Below are positions 1 through 10,679 of a stretch of 64,000 nt of DNA, in pieces (within the stretch, counting starts at the first letter, position 1; each line of letters opens with the position of its first letter). Source of the DNA: Azolla caroliniana (Eukaryota > Polypodiophyta); contig JBHGNT010000010.1 of assembly GCA_043228905.1 (NCBI GenBank), positions 18,042,001 to 18,106,000 on the forward strand. The letters run 5' to 3'. The notes under the pieces are model-generated. The model did no database searches. It was not told the origin of the DNA and was given only the letters and a program-made list of their open reading frames with translations. A program made the position numbers and the translations under genes.

Positions 1-655
1 TGTGAACGGGCACGTGCGCGGATGCGCGTGAAAATAAATTGTGTACTTGAAAATAACATAGGACTAGGCTAGGTCGACACGATGTATAAAACTTTAATAG
101 GGCAAATTAAATAAGGGAATAAATCTAGGAGAATCTCTGTCTGGGACCACTGAGATTAATTACTTGATGTAACAAGCCCTCTCCCTCCTTGGTCTATAAA
201 AGGAGGTAGAGAGGGCTGAGTTAGGGATCGTGCGTTTAGGGAGAACGAAGTGTTGTCGGACTAGGAACTAAGCATTTATTCTCTGTATTCTCTGTTTTTT
301 TTTTGTTTAGGTTGGACGCCTCTGCTTGCGTAGGAAGCTTGTGTGCTCCCGGTAGAGGCTCCACGTTGTACTTCGGTGATTGGTGTGCGTGTGTTGCTCA
401 CTGAGATCGTAGCTCAGCTACTGGTTGAGCCGGTTGTAACTTCTCTGCCTCCTAATTGAAATGTTGGTATGAGTTTCTTGTTGATCATCTAGTGTGTTGC
501 CCCGATCCCGACTGAGCCAATTGCGCTCTGTGCATCTCAACACCTAACGCCCTATGCACCCTTCGTCTATCTTATTCTTCTTCTTCTTGAACTCTTCGGT
601 TCGAGGCCCCCGTGGTCCCGCCTAGCTTCCCACACGCACCCGTAGTTACGCAACA
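1..655 (+). mobile_element. Solo LTR, left end outside the window
   Basis: No coding sequence. A plant LTR promoter layout is visible: TATAAAAG at 194-201 inside an imperfect hairpin of the type ccctctccctcc...ggaggtagagaggg, then a T-rich stretch near 293-306 and a long U5-like tract. The segment ends in ...ACGCAACA at 655, a normal LTR terminus, and copia E leader-like sequence follows. Its start and target duplication lie outside the window, so it could also be the 3' LTR of an element to the left. The superfamily is not resolved. Confidence 0.55.
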
Positions 656-2405
656 ATGCAGATGACAAATCTGGCTATTGGCTACCGTAGTGTCGCTACA
701 TAGCATGTGTACATGACCAAAGGAAGAAAAGGAAAGAAGAGAAGACACTAATCAACATGAACACACAATGGGTAGCTCGCTCCCTAGTGAAAAGCTAGAC
801 CGGAGCAATTATTCATCTTGGGAGTACAAGATGAACCAATACCTAGTCGGCCAAGGGTATTGGGGCCACATCAACGACGTAGAAGAAAATCAAGCCGACC
901 CAAAAGAACGCTGACTACTCAACATGGGAGCAAGCGGCGAGTCGAGTCATGTATTTCTTGGCAACATGTGTCCATGAACACATGTTGAGCTACATTCTAG
1001 ACGCCAAGACGCCTAAAGGGGCGTGGGAGAACTTGAAGAAAATGTTTGACGCCAACACCGCCCGCAAACTTCAACTCCAGCAAGAGTTGAAGAACTCGGA
1101 CTACATTGCCAAGATCAAGAGCATTTGCGACTCGCTTGGCTCCATCAACATAAACATCGACGAAGTATGCTTGGACGGCCTCGCACAACGATTCAACTCG
1201 TTAAGGACGACAATCTTGGCGAGGGAAAATCCTCCTTCGTTCTTCGACCTTCAATTAATGCTATTGGTCGAAGAGAACCATGTCCAAACCAAGACGAAGA
1301 CGTTAGAAGGACAAATTTTCTTCTCGAATGCGGATGGTGGCCATGGATGAGGTTGAGGCGGTAGAAGAGGTCGATTCGACCCATCACATGAAGGGAACTC
1401 AAACCTTCGACAACAAGACGAAAGCCATCAAGGAAGCTTCGGAAGAAGGGGGAGCTTCCATGCCAAACAAGGTTGGCAAACGAGGCCCCTACTTGCAACT
1501 ATTGTGGCAAAATCAGCCATGGTGAAGAGGAGTGTCGGAAGAAGAGAAGTGAGTTGGCTTCGACAAGTCGAAAAATCACAAATTACGCCACCAACTTCGA
1601 ATACGACGACTATGGTGGGCTATTCGTAATGAGACATAGAGTGAACTCTATGACGGCCTCTGAATCCACAAGCACCTCTAACTCGGAAGACGTGTGGTTC
1701 GTCGACTCCGGCACCTCGCATCATATGACGTCACACCAAGAATGGTTTCATGACCTAAGAACGCCGGATCGACCCGGCTTCATAGAGACGGGAGACGACA
1801 CCACACATCCCATTTGGCACATCGGCAATGTCCCATTCGGGAAAGAAGGCGAACAAACTTGCATCAAGAATATCTTGCACGTGTCCACAATAACAAAGAA
1901 TTTGTTCTTGGTCGGCCAAATCGTGGAGCAAGGCACGCAAGTTCATTTCAATAACGAAGGGTGCTTCATCAACAAAGATGGCTGACTCATAGCTAAGGGA
2001 TGGAGAGATGGTCGAATGTTCATTCTCGATTCGAATGAGGTGAAATCGGCCATGTATACAAAAGGTCTCAAAGCCGACACCGACATTGAGTTGTGGCACA
2101 AGAGAATCGGCCACATAAACCTCAAACAACGTCGAGTTATGCAATCAAAGGGAGTCGTCATCGGACTTCCGCCCTTCGAGTTGAAACGAGTCGACCGAGT
2201 GTGCGAAGGGTGTCAACTCGGCAAACAACATCGAATCCATTTCCGAAGGAGAGCTACGTAAGCAAAGGCCTCCTTGACGTCATACATTTGGATGTATGGG
2301 GACTGGCTCAAACGCTAACGATCGGCGGATGCCGATACTATGTCACCTTCATCGACGACTACTCGCGCTACATGTGGATCTTCTCGATGAAGAAGAAGAG
2401 CGAAG
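656..2405 (+). pseudogene. Copia element E, gag to integrase N-part (decayed)
   Basis: This is the left half of a plus-strand Ty1/copia polyprotein of the same family as copia C and H. Gag begins at an ATG at 770 (MGSSLPSEKLDRSNY...) and soon meets a stop. Further gag lies at 949-1350. A CCHC knuckle (C-x2-C-x4-H-x4-C, CNYCGKISHGEEEC) is near 1490. The aspartic protease motif DSGTSHHMT is near 1708. The GAG-pre-integrase domain (LWHKRIGHINL) is near 2090, and the start of the integrase core (HLDVWG..., [11 protein letters not shown]) is at 2285-2400. Frameshifts and stops show that it is dead. The reading stops at the CGAAG duplication where element D is inserted and resumes at 7643. Confidence 0.85.
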
Positions 2406-5400
2406 TGAAGAGGAGAACATGGAATATTGCTCGGCCACAACCATTGCCGGGGAGCTTGCTTCAGTCCGTATAAGCTCTTCTTCAGCCGGCACACCAGGTC
2501 CTCCTTCCCTTTTTTCTCAAATCCTTTTGGTTGATGCATGTAGATCTCTTCTAGTTTATGCATGTAGATCTCTTCTTCGATATCTTTACTACCGGGGCAA
2601 AGATATAATCGAAGTCCACTCATTTCTTCAGCTGGAAGCCCTTCACCACGATCTGGGCTTTGTACCTTGGTGGATTTTCGGCGTCTCCCGGTTTCAGCTT
2701 GTACACCCACTTGTTCCGGAGTGCCCTCTTCCCTTTGGGCAACTCCGTCAATTCATACGTGTGGTTCTAATGCAGGGAATCCATCTCGTCTTACATGGCA
2801 CTCAACCACTTGCGGTTGTGGGTGTCTCTCTTTACTTCTTCGAAGCTTTCCGGGGGGTTCTTCTCTCCCGGAGAGGATATCTCCGTCCCTGGTTTCTGAC
2901 TATCGGTTCCTTCGTCTCTTCCTCATCCTCATCCGATTTGGGATCTTGTCCAGTTCCAGTGTCTTCTTCTTCTTCTTCTTCTTCTTCTTCTTCTTCTTCA
3001 GTCGGTTTGGTTTCCTGTCCGTATCCGGCCGGTTCGTCGAGTGTCATCCGGTTACCGGCTAACATCCGGTTTTCAACCGGGTAGGTCCTTGTGTCCTCAG
3101 GCCGGTTTTCATTGGATGATCCAGAGTTGATCATCTTCTTTTCCGGCTCCCAGTCGGCAATGGTCTTGTCTTCCATGAAGACTATGTCTCGAATCCCACA
3201 CCCAGTAACCGAACTCATGATCGTCATATCCGAGGAATATGCATGGTCGGGACTTCGGATCCAGCTTTGCTCTCTTGTCCTTCTCCGCATGCACGTATGT
3301 GAGACACCCGAACACCTTTAGATGCCGGTAAGATACATCTTTACCGGTTCATACTTTCTGAGGTGAGTCTCCTCCCAAGGGTACTGAGGGTGATCTGTTT
3401 ATCACATAGGTCGTCGTCGTCAACGCCTCACCCCAAAACGTCTTGGGTAACTTGGCATGTGTGAGCATGCTCCGGACTCTCTCCATTATGGTCCGGTTCA
3501 TCCTTTCGGCCAACTTGTTCAATTATGGCGTCTTCGGCATGGTAAATTCGAGCCGTATTCCCTTTGACCGACAATACTCCTCAAACTAACCTCGGTATTC
3601 TCCTCCGTTATTTGCTCGAACCGCCTTCAGCTTCTGGTCGGTTTCTCTTTCCACTCTCGCGTGGAGCTCCTTGAAGACGGATAACACCTAATCCTTCGTC
3701 TTCAAAGGTGAGACCCACAACTTCCGGCTGTGGTCGTCTATGAACGTCACGAAGTACTTCAATCCGGCATGTGACTTCGTCTCCACTTGACACACATCGG
3801 TTTGCACCAACTCTAGTGGTTTATTCCGTCTCATTGGCGGTCTTGACTAGAAGGATGTTCGGTTTTTCTTGTCGGCCAAGCAATCGGTGCACTTCTCAAG
3901 TTGCATGTCCTTCACCGGAATGAGGTTGTCTTCGGCAAGCCTCTTCATCCCCTTCTCACTCATGTCACACAGTCTTTTGTGCCACAGCTCACAGGAAGTG
4001 TCAGATGCTACGTTTACTTCTTCCTGGCATATCCGGGCATGCATAAGGTACAATGTGTTGACCTTCCGGGCTCGAGCCACAATCAAGCTTCCTGAAAAGA
4101 AAGGGGTGCGGAAGCAATATAGGAAACCAAACAACAGAAAACACAGGTTTAATGGAAAGCTTAGGTTTGCATAGTACGCATGGGAGAGAGAGAGAGTAAA
4201 CACAAGAACTTAATTCAAAAATAATACTCGATCTGTACATTGTGTGTGTTCAATGAACACTTTTATACAAGTCCTTTTCGGACTGATAGAAGTACTGACA
4301 GTACTTCAATGCTCATTAAGGAGCCCCTACACTAACTCCCAAATATATTCCTTGCGGAATATCTTTTCGATGGCCTCTCGGTTTCTTCACCGATCCGGCC
4401 TTCCTACGCACCAGTCTGCGTACTGGTTTCCAACCGATCCGGCCTAACCGGTCGGTCCCAACCGATCCGGTCCTCGGCTTGCATAGCCGATCCGGCCGAT
4501 GTTGAGCTTGTCTCTCAACACTTCCCTTGCTGAACTTCATGACTCTGTTCCAGATGCTACCCGTTTAGCCTTCATCATCTAGCCGACCGACTGATATCGG
4601 GTTCAGTCGAACCTCCGGAACGTGTCAAACATCCTTCAGAAGCAACTTGCATCTGGTTGATGTCGTCAACAACACATATCCTATGTTGACAATTCGGCAT
4701 GTGCCTTCATTACCCATCCGGACACAACCATGATCACCGACTATGTAGGATGAGAAGCATCTCCAGTCCGGTGTCAGGTCGAACGACGCTCCGGAATCGA
4801 CAACCCATGTTGTCTCGTCACCGACAAGGTTTAACTCATTCTCTTTGGTAATGAGCATTAGTTCTTCTTCACTTGTCGCGATCGCTGACGTTCCCTTCCG
4901 ATCCGGGCCTCTCCAGTCCGAACGGTTTGGGTCCGAATTCTTCTTCGAATCGATGGTGCTAGTTTCTTTCTCTTTCCGAAAATGCCGACAGTTCTTCTAG
5001 AAGTGCCCCGGCTTCCCACAATAGACGCAAGTGGGCCTCCCCCTTGACTTCGACCTCGTCCCCGACTTGTCCTGGTTTTGGGGACTCTGATACCGGCCTC
5101 TTCCCCGGTTGTGGTCATCTTCTGTGACCAAGGCCTTCGGATCGGTTCCGGACTCCCGGTTCTTCTGGAGAGCTACTTCATCTAGCAGGCTTGATTTTAC
5201 CCTTGCTAGGGACAACTGCTTTCTTTCCGGTCTGATGTTGCCCAAAGTGACAACTAGCGTCTCCCAACTATTCGGGAGGGAACCGAGCAAGAGTAATGCA
5301 AGTACCTCATCGGCAAGAGGTACTACTTCCAACGAGGTTGCCTGGTGGATCAGTCCCTGGAAGACATTCATGTGTTCCGCCATACTGGAGTCGTCCTCGT

Positions 5401-5630
5401 ACCAGAGCCTCACCAGCTTCCGGAATACCGAAACCCAATTAACAACATTCTTGTTCTGGAACATGATGCCGATCTTCTCCTAGAGTTCATGATCCTTGCT
5501 CTCTTCATTGAAGTTGTTGTACAGGATCATGTCGATGAAGCACCGAATGTAGGCCGCTGTCTTCATGTGCATCACCTCCCACACTGTGGCATCGATCTTA
5601 TCCGGTCTCTTGTCCCCGAACTTAACCAGT

Positions 5631-5847
5631 GTCGCAAAGATGCACGTGTGTGCGTGCTTTGCTTGAGTGGAACCACCGAGGTCTCTGACCGAGGAGGATG
5701 TTCGCGAAATTGTCAAAAAGATGAATATGTGTATGTAGGCGTCGAGGAAACTAATGTCACACTTGAGAAGATCGAAGATTTTTACTTGAGAAGAAGATAG
5801 ATGTCAAGAAGAAGAATATGAAGAGTATTATATTATTATTATTATTA

Positions 5848-5882
<35 letters not shown>

Positions 5883-6258
5883 CTCCAAATTGCCCCCCCT
5901 TACACAAGCCCAACTAGAGGCTTTTATAGGTCTCTGCATGCTTGTGACATGCACAAAACCATGGACATAAATCCATGGTTTTGTGCACACGGTTTTGTAC
6001 GTTTGTTTCCTATGGAATACTGAATATGACGAGGAAATATACAAAATCTAAAGCACTTAGTAGTAGCTTTAGTGGTAAGATAATTGCCTCCTATCTTGGA
6101 GGTGCAAGGTTCAAATCTTACTTGCACCCCTCTATACGCACTCATTGCCATTAGACCCTAGGATTATTTGTTATTGATTTATTTTCATTTTTACAAGTAT
6201 TTGTGTAATGTGCGTGGAACCACACTTTTTCTCCCATTGGACGTGAAACATCACGACA
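5631..6258 (-). mobile_element. Solo LTR of the TGTCG family, in copia D gag
   Basis: A 628-bp insertion with TGTCG...CGACA ends. It interrupts the gag sequence of copia D: the counterpart in element G runs straight through this point. The flanking 4-bp sites are CCAG (5627-5630) and TCGG (6259-6262), consistent with a CCGG duplication that suffered one CpG-type change on each side. The minus strand carries a TATA box (CCTATAAAAG, 5921-5930). Upstream of it is a perfect inverted repeat with 16-base arms (5950-5965 and 5972-5987). A (GAT)n/(ATT)n microsatellite lies at 5828-5882 and a tRNA-like module at 6064-6131. Confidence 0.85.
6064..6131 (+). other. tRNA-like A-box/B-box module within solo LTR
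   Basis: TAGCTTTAGTGGTAAGA resembles a Pol III A box, and GGTTCAAATC at 6108-6117 resembles a B box. The two are spaced exactly as positions 8 and 52 of a tRNA, with GG at the position of G18-G19. The anticodon stem does not pair, so this is not a working tRNA. The module is antisense to the LTR promoter. Homologous modules stand at 28440 and 24140. Confidence 0.6.
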
Positions 6259-6393
6259 TCGGCAACCAAAGATCTTTAACCACTAGCATGTCCCTCATCT
6301 TCGACTTCCACACTGAGTAGTTGGAACCGGTGAGCTTGAACATGCCGCTGAACGATTCTTCCATTTCCTGTGTTGTTTGCTCTGATACTAGAT

Positions 6394-7637
6394 TGAAGAG
6401 GAGAATGCGAAATATTGCTCGGCCACAACTGAGTGTTGAATCGCTTCACTGAGAATGAAACACGGAAATGGGAAGTGGAGAGTACACAAAGGAAATACAC
6501 AGGATGTTTACGTGGAAAACCCTAAATGGGAAAAACCACGTGAGTGTTAGGAAACAGGTCCCTCCGGATGGGAAGTGAGAAGAACAGTGTCGATGGGCAA
6601 ACTCGGTCGAGGCTGAAACCGGATGACGATGTACTCGGCTACGGAAGACCCGGTGAGAACCGGATGACGAGTACCTGGCTACGGAAGACCCGGTGAGAAC
6701 CGGATGACGAGTACCCGGCAAGGAAGGCTCGGTGAGAACCAGATGACGAGTGCCCGGCAAGAGCCGGATGATGCAGGCTCGGTGAGGAGTGCTCACCGGA
6801 TGAAGGGACATATTCGTAAATATGTTTCTGAGAGTCCATCGGGGCTATATTTGTAAATAGCCGAAAATTCATATTAGTATAAATATGACTTAGGGCAAAC
6901 TTAGTAAGTGTTGCAGTTGTCATTCTTGTTGGTGCAAGATTAGAGCGCGTAACAGTGTATAGAGAGAGAGAGAGAGGAAGAGGTTGTTGCCTCTGTTGTA
7001 ACAGCCGCCTGTGGCGAAGATAGCAAGCTCGAGGGCGTTGCCTCGGTGCTCTACTATTGTACATTCTGATATAGTGATAGTTTGCAGTTCGTGGACTGCC
7101 GTGGTTTTTTCCCTAGTTTGGGTTTTTCCACGTTAACATCCTGTGTACTCTTCTCTTCACTGTGTCTTACGTTCATTATCCATTTTCTGTGTTTGATTTT
7201 AGACTCAGTTGTGGTCGAGGGTTGTGCTTCCGGAGCGTGCATTCCTGCCAGTGAGCCCACGAACTCCAAGTATCACTATAGGAGTAAGGTACAATCAGAG
7301 CCTCAGAGGCAACGACCTTGAGCTCTATATCTTCGCCAACCGGCGGTTACAACAGAGTATCGCTCTATATCTCACACATTCTCTCTCTATCGCTCTCTCT
7401 GTACAACAATATGACAACAACACTACAAAGTGATTGCCCTAAGTCATATTTATACTTATATGAACTTAGGGCTATTTACAGATATAGCCTCAATAAGCTT
7501 ACTCAAAACATATTTACAGATATGTCTTCTCTTTCGGTTCTCACCGGGTCTCCTCCGGTTTCCGCATCTCTTCCGGTTCTCACTGGGTCCTCTTTATTCA
7601 TCACGGGATCCCATCCGGAGGGACCGATTTCCCAACA
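6394..7637 (-). repeat. 5' LTR of copia D (interrupted)
   Basis: Excluding the inserted LTR at 6545-7250 and its duplicated GTGAG, this is about 530 bp. It resembles the LTRs of element A: a 'ctcggccacaac' block, GTGGAAAACCCTAAATGGGAAAAACCACG, a CT-rich tract, and the promoter block with minus-strand TATA (gtataaatatgac) near 7450. It ends in a short CCGG-rich U3 tail with CCGGAGGGACC and CCCAACA. Confidence 0.85.
6545..7250 (+). mobile_element. Solo LTR inserted in the LTR of D
   Basis: A 706-bp LTR in plus orientation, starting TGTTAGGAAACAGG and ending ...TTCCTGCCA. It is flanked by the 5-bp duplication GTGAG (6540-6544 and 7251-7255), and the host LTR reads on unchanged across it. It belongs to the same broad family as the A/D/G LTRs but lies in the opposite orientation to its host. 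U3 has about four copies of a CCGGATGACGAGTACC-type repeat (6600-6790), then a TATA-like tataaatatgacttaggg near 6880 and an AG microsatellite at 6959-6978. Confidence 0.88.
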
Positions 7638-7642
7638 CGAAG

Positions 7643-7762
7643 TGCTCGCCCACTACCAAAAACTCAAGGGCCAAGTCAAAAAAGAAACTGGACAACACAT
7701 TGGATGCCTACGATCGGGTGGAGGCAAGGAGTACTTCTCTGACGAATTCGCTTCCAACACGT
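7643..7762 (+). pseudogene. Copia E integrase, continued fragment
   Basis: Continues copia E after element D: LAHYQKLKGQVKKETG..., then RSGGGKEYFSDEF, which is the integrase region around the second catalytic Asp. That Asp appears lost (GGG where relatives have DGG or DNGG). Homology stops near 7762, and unrelated sequence follows with no recognisable target duplication. Confidence 0.75.
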
Positions 7763-8147
7763 TCGTGTTTAGAAGTGGAAGGATCGCGCAAAAATGGAAA
7801 GATAAGGAATATTCCTTCTAAGTTTGGGGTTTAGGTACTCTATTCACAAAACATAATGATATCAGTATCACGTGTTCTCAAAATACCATTGGAAAACCTC
7901 AAAAATTCATCATTTCCTAAACTTGAAAAAATGCTAAAATTATGCTATAATCCAAATGGTACAATGTTCACTACCACTAAGAAGTCAAGAAGTAATGTAT
8001 TTTATAACAAACAATGTTTGTACAAAGCAATAATATTTCTAAACATAACTTTTACATCTTTCGAGTATTACAAACGACACTCTCTTACAATAGATACCAA
8101 AATTACATTGACGAGTGTAAAATTTACTGGAACAAAAATCACTCGTA
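7763..8147. other. Non-coding, no recognised feature
   Basis: AT-rich sequence between the broken end of copia E and the minus-strand coding remnant. I see no domain or terminal repeat. Confidence 0.4.
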
Positions 8148-8740
8148 TCATGATCCAGAGTTGCTACTATAACTAATATACAATGCGGACTGTTCCTCGT
8201 CATCTTCAGATGTACCTATTAAGGCATTGTCTTCATCTAAAACTAGTTGTTGACATTCCATGTTATGTGATGACGATCTTGTTTGCCTTCGACTTGAGAC
8301 CCCTTGTAGAATAGGTAATTTCTCCTTGATGATATCTATTGTAGACTTCTTGAGACGTCTAGCTTTTGTTAGTTTGAAGTCGTAAACAATAATATCTACG
8401 TCACCAATGTCTAGGCATGAAGTGCTACAAATATTTCTTTTCCTCTTTCTATTCCCCCTTGACCGTGGACATTCCATCATCTCTAATGCATACTTGCCGG
8501 TAAAGGCATTTTTGCTTCTAGTGTTGTACCAATGCACCTTTATAGACTAGATTTGGCTTTGGTTCTCGTGCATCACCACATCTAAAACCTTACCAATCCA
8601 AAATTGATGTCCCAGCTCATTATCATCAGCAGGTGTAGCAATTAACATACCCACCTTCAATTCTTGCTAGTTTCCTTGCCACCTCATTTCCGCTATTTTC
8701 ATTAGCCTGGGTCCAACATATATGTCCCTTTGTGGTGGAT
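8148..8740 (-). pseudogene. Transposon-associated protein remnant (C-terminal module)
   Basis: Minus-strand reading with in-frame stops. It starts near 8740 (PRLMKIAEMRWQGN), passes through VGMLIATPADDNELGHQFWIGKV and IKVHWYNT, then a basic stretch (RGNRKRKRN) and DVDIIVYDFKLTK, and ends in an acidic serine-rich tail at 8148. The pattern (short beta-rich module with conserved FWIGKV and IKVHWY, then a basic tail) looks like a chromatin-reader-like module. I recognise it only as typical of uncharacterised plant transposon proteins. It may be related to the module ending the minus-strand gene at 21470, but that is inference. Confidence 0.4.
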
Positions 8741-9729
8741 GGAGCAAGCTATCATTAATCGCATTAGGCGCAAGAGGAGAAGTCTAAGAATTATGACATT
8801 ATTTTATATTCCATGTGAAGGGGATTTGTACGGTGTCGCCTTGTTACGCGCGTGCGTGTAGAACGAGGCGGGACCGTTACAACCTGTTACATCATCTTTA
8901 TTCTCTGTCCTTTCGGACAGCGATACGCCTCGATTTTCTACCTAACAAACGCGTGCTACCTAGGATATTCACATCAGCCAACTTGTACCTAAATATATAC
9001 ATTACAACAAAACTTGCGCCCACATATAAGGGCCGCTTCGGGCACATTATTCTTTGATTCCGCCAAGGGACGGTTTTCTCCACGACAACGGTCCAAGTAC
9101 CAAGGACACAATTGTCAACAATTTGTTCTTGATTTGTAAAGAACACATCCCACCATGACGTGTCTTGTTCCCCAACATACTTCTTCGCATTGTCAATGTG
9201 CTTGTGTTTGTCTTGTAGCGCTTACATCCAAACATCCTTTTGATTATCAACTAGTACATTGGTGACCACTTTTTTAGTCTCAATCGGCATTTGTCCTACA
9301 CCATAAACAAAAGTAGAAGGCATATGAAGTAGAAACTGACACCCGCCTTCAGGCTCCCATTGGGGGGAGGATGAATACTGCTTTGCATATAATAATGTAC
9401 AACCACTATGATCATTTTTATTTATTAAGCATACGTGGTTGAAACTTATATTATTTAATGGCGCTAGGATCGAAGCATGCTACGGTGTACCAACTTTTGG
9501 CCAAAAATTAAGTACTAAATCGAGGAAGAAAATAAACATAAAAAATTGAAAATAAAACAATTAGTGCAAAAAATAGTGGATTATCATCCATTGAATGAGG
9601 TTCAAATTCAATACGAATGTACAAAGATATTATACGTCACTATAGAAGTGCCCCAAGGCTGTATTTAATACATTAACTATAACTTCATTCTCCTAGGTAG
9701 AGTTGTACGAAAGCAGACCTGGAGAAGGT
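8741..9729. other. Decayed coding-like sequence, unidentified
   Basis: The minus strand shows short open stretches between 8815 and 9300, for example DNAKKYVGEQDTSWWDVFF near 9150. These look like further decayed exons of the protein at 8148-8740, but no family is recognisable. 9300-9729 is AT-rich and featureless. Confidence 0.3.
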
Positions 9730-10679
9730 TTCGAATGTGTTAGTTGGTCAATCTCCGTCTCAGTCTCTCTCTCTGGTATGGGTAGTCGAACGTGTCAATT
9801 GGTCAGTCTCTCTTACTCTCTCTCTCTCTCTCTCTCAAAGTTGTCATTCAGAGTGGCAGAAAGTTAGAAATCAAACACATATTTATTACCTATCTCTCTC
9901 TTTCTCTCTTACTCTCTCTCACTCCACCTTCGATTCTCTGTTTCCCCGTGTAATTCTTGTTGTGTTCCCTCTGTGCATGATTTTTGTTGTTGTTTCCCTA
10001 CGATCTTTGAACTCTGTATATGCAGAGATTGTTGTTTCCCCTCTACTAACGTTGTTCTTGTTGTTGATGTGCTTTCTTTGTGTATGCTCGTTTGTCTCCT
10101 CTGCAGTAGCCTCATCAACAACCTCTTGCATATAGGTGATTTTCTCGGCTTGGTGTGCTCCCAAGGTGAAGAAATCAACACGATGTGGTACCTCTGCCTT
10201 GACCTTGGCTCCATCTGCCTTCGACCCATCGTTCCATCTACAACTTGTACGACCTCCAGGTAATTCTCTGTGCTGCATTTTTAGGGTTTGATTATTCATA
10301 TTCTATGTGTTGCATGCCCAACTGGTATGTTTTCGTTTTCTTTTTGTTTCCTGTCCGTCTGTTTTTATTTTGTGTGTGTTTGACATGGATGAGTTTTTTT
10401 CTGACTGTTTAGGGTTTGATCATTCATATTCTATGTGCTGCATGGCCAACTGGTATGTTTTCATTTTCTTTGTGTTTCCTGTCCATCTGTTTTATTTTGT
10501 GTGTTTGACATGGATGAGTTTTTTTCCGACTGTTTAGGGTTTTTGTGTGTTTGACATGGCTTGTACATGCAACTTAGATTGAGTTGGCTATGATGATTTG
10601 TTGGTTGTTGATGGTATTTTGATGAGTTTTCTTCTTGTACATGCATATTCTTTCAACAAGAATAGTGAAGACTAGGACA
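9730..10679 (+). promoter_or_regulatory. CT-rich presumed promoter/5' leader of the 10.7-20.5 kb gene
   Basis: Contains TCTCTC microsatellites (9765-9775, 9810-9837, 9895-9920). A near-duplicate block of about 130 bp follows (gggtttgat[t/c]attcatattctatgtg..., starting near 10284 and 10412). No long ORF is supported. Assignment as leader rests only on position upstream of the open frame at 10680. Confidence 0.3.

Larger units (their letters stand above)
2441..6364 (-). pseudogene. Copia D gag-pol pseudogene
   Basis: Read on the minus strand from the ATG at 6362-6364 (MEESFSGMFKLTGSNY...), gag is cut by a solo LTR at 5631-6258 and continues at 5464-4997. It includes a CCHC knuckle (CVYCGKPGHF) near 5020. 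The protease motif VVDSGASFDLTP is near 4800, the GAG-pre-integrase domain (LWHKRLCDMSEKG) near 3975, integrase remains at 3400-3850, an acidic linker with a glutamate run near 2985 and reverse transcriptase ([14 protein letters not shown]) near 2450. The frame is broken many times. The family is that of element A, which serves as the intact reference. Confidence 0.85.
2406..7637 (-). mobile_element. Copia element D, nested in E
   Basis: A minus-strand copia element. The 5-bp target duplication CGAAG stands at 2401-2405 and 7638-7642, and copia E reads continuously across it (SMKKKSEV then LAHYQKLKGQ), which fixes both borders. The 5' LTR (right side) spans 6394-7637 and is interrupted by another LTR at 6545-7250. 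A primer site complementary to initiator-Met tRNA, slightly mutated (gctctgatacta), is at 6379-6390. At the left only the first ~35 bases of the 3' LTR survive (2406-2440), fused directly to reverse-transcriptase sequence. A deletion therefore removed RNase H and most of the 3' LTR. Confidence 0.9.

Noticed and set aside
2296-3084. 262-aa plus-strand ORF with a poly-Ser run
   Set aside because: Spans the E/D junction and the antisense of D; the Ser run is the complement of GAA repeats.
6064-6131. A functional tRNA gene
   Set aside because: A and B boxes are present but anticodon and acceptor stems do not pair; the same sequence recurs inside solo LTRs.
9909-10299. Minus-strand ORFs of 106 and 126 aa
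   Set aside because: Overlap each other in two frames over a CT-rich leader; no homology or splice support.
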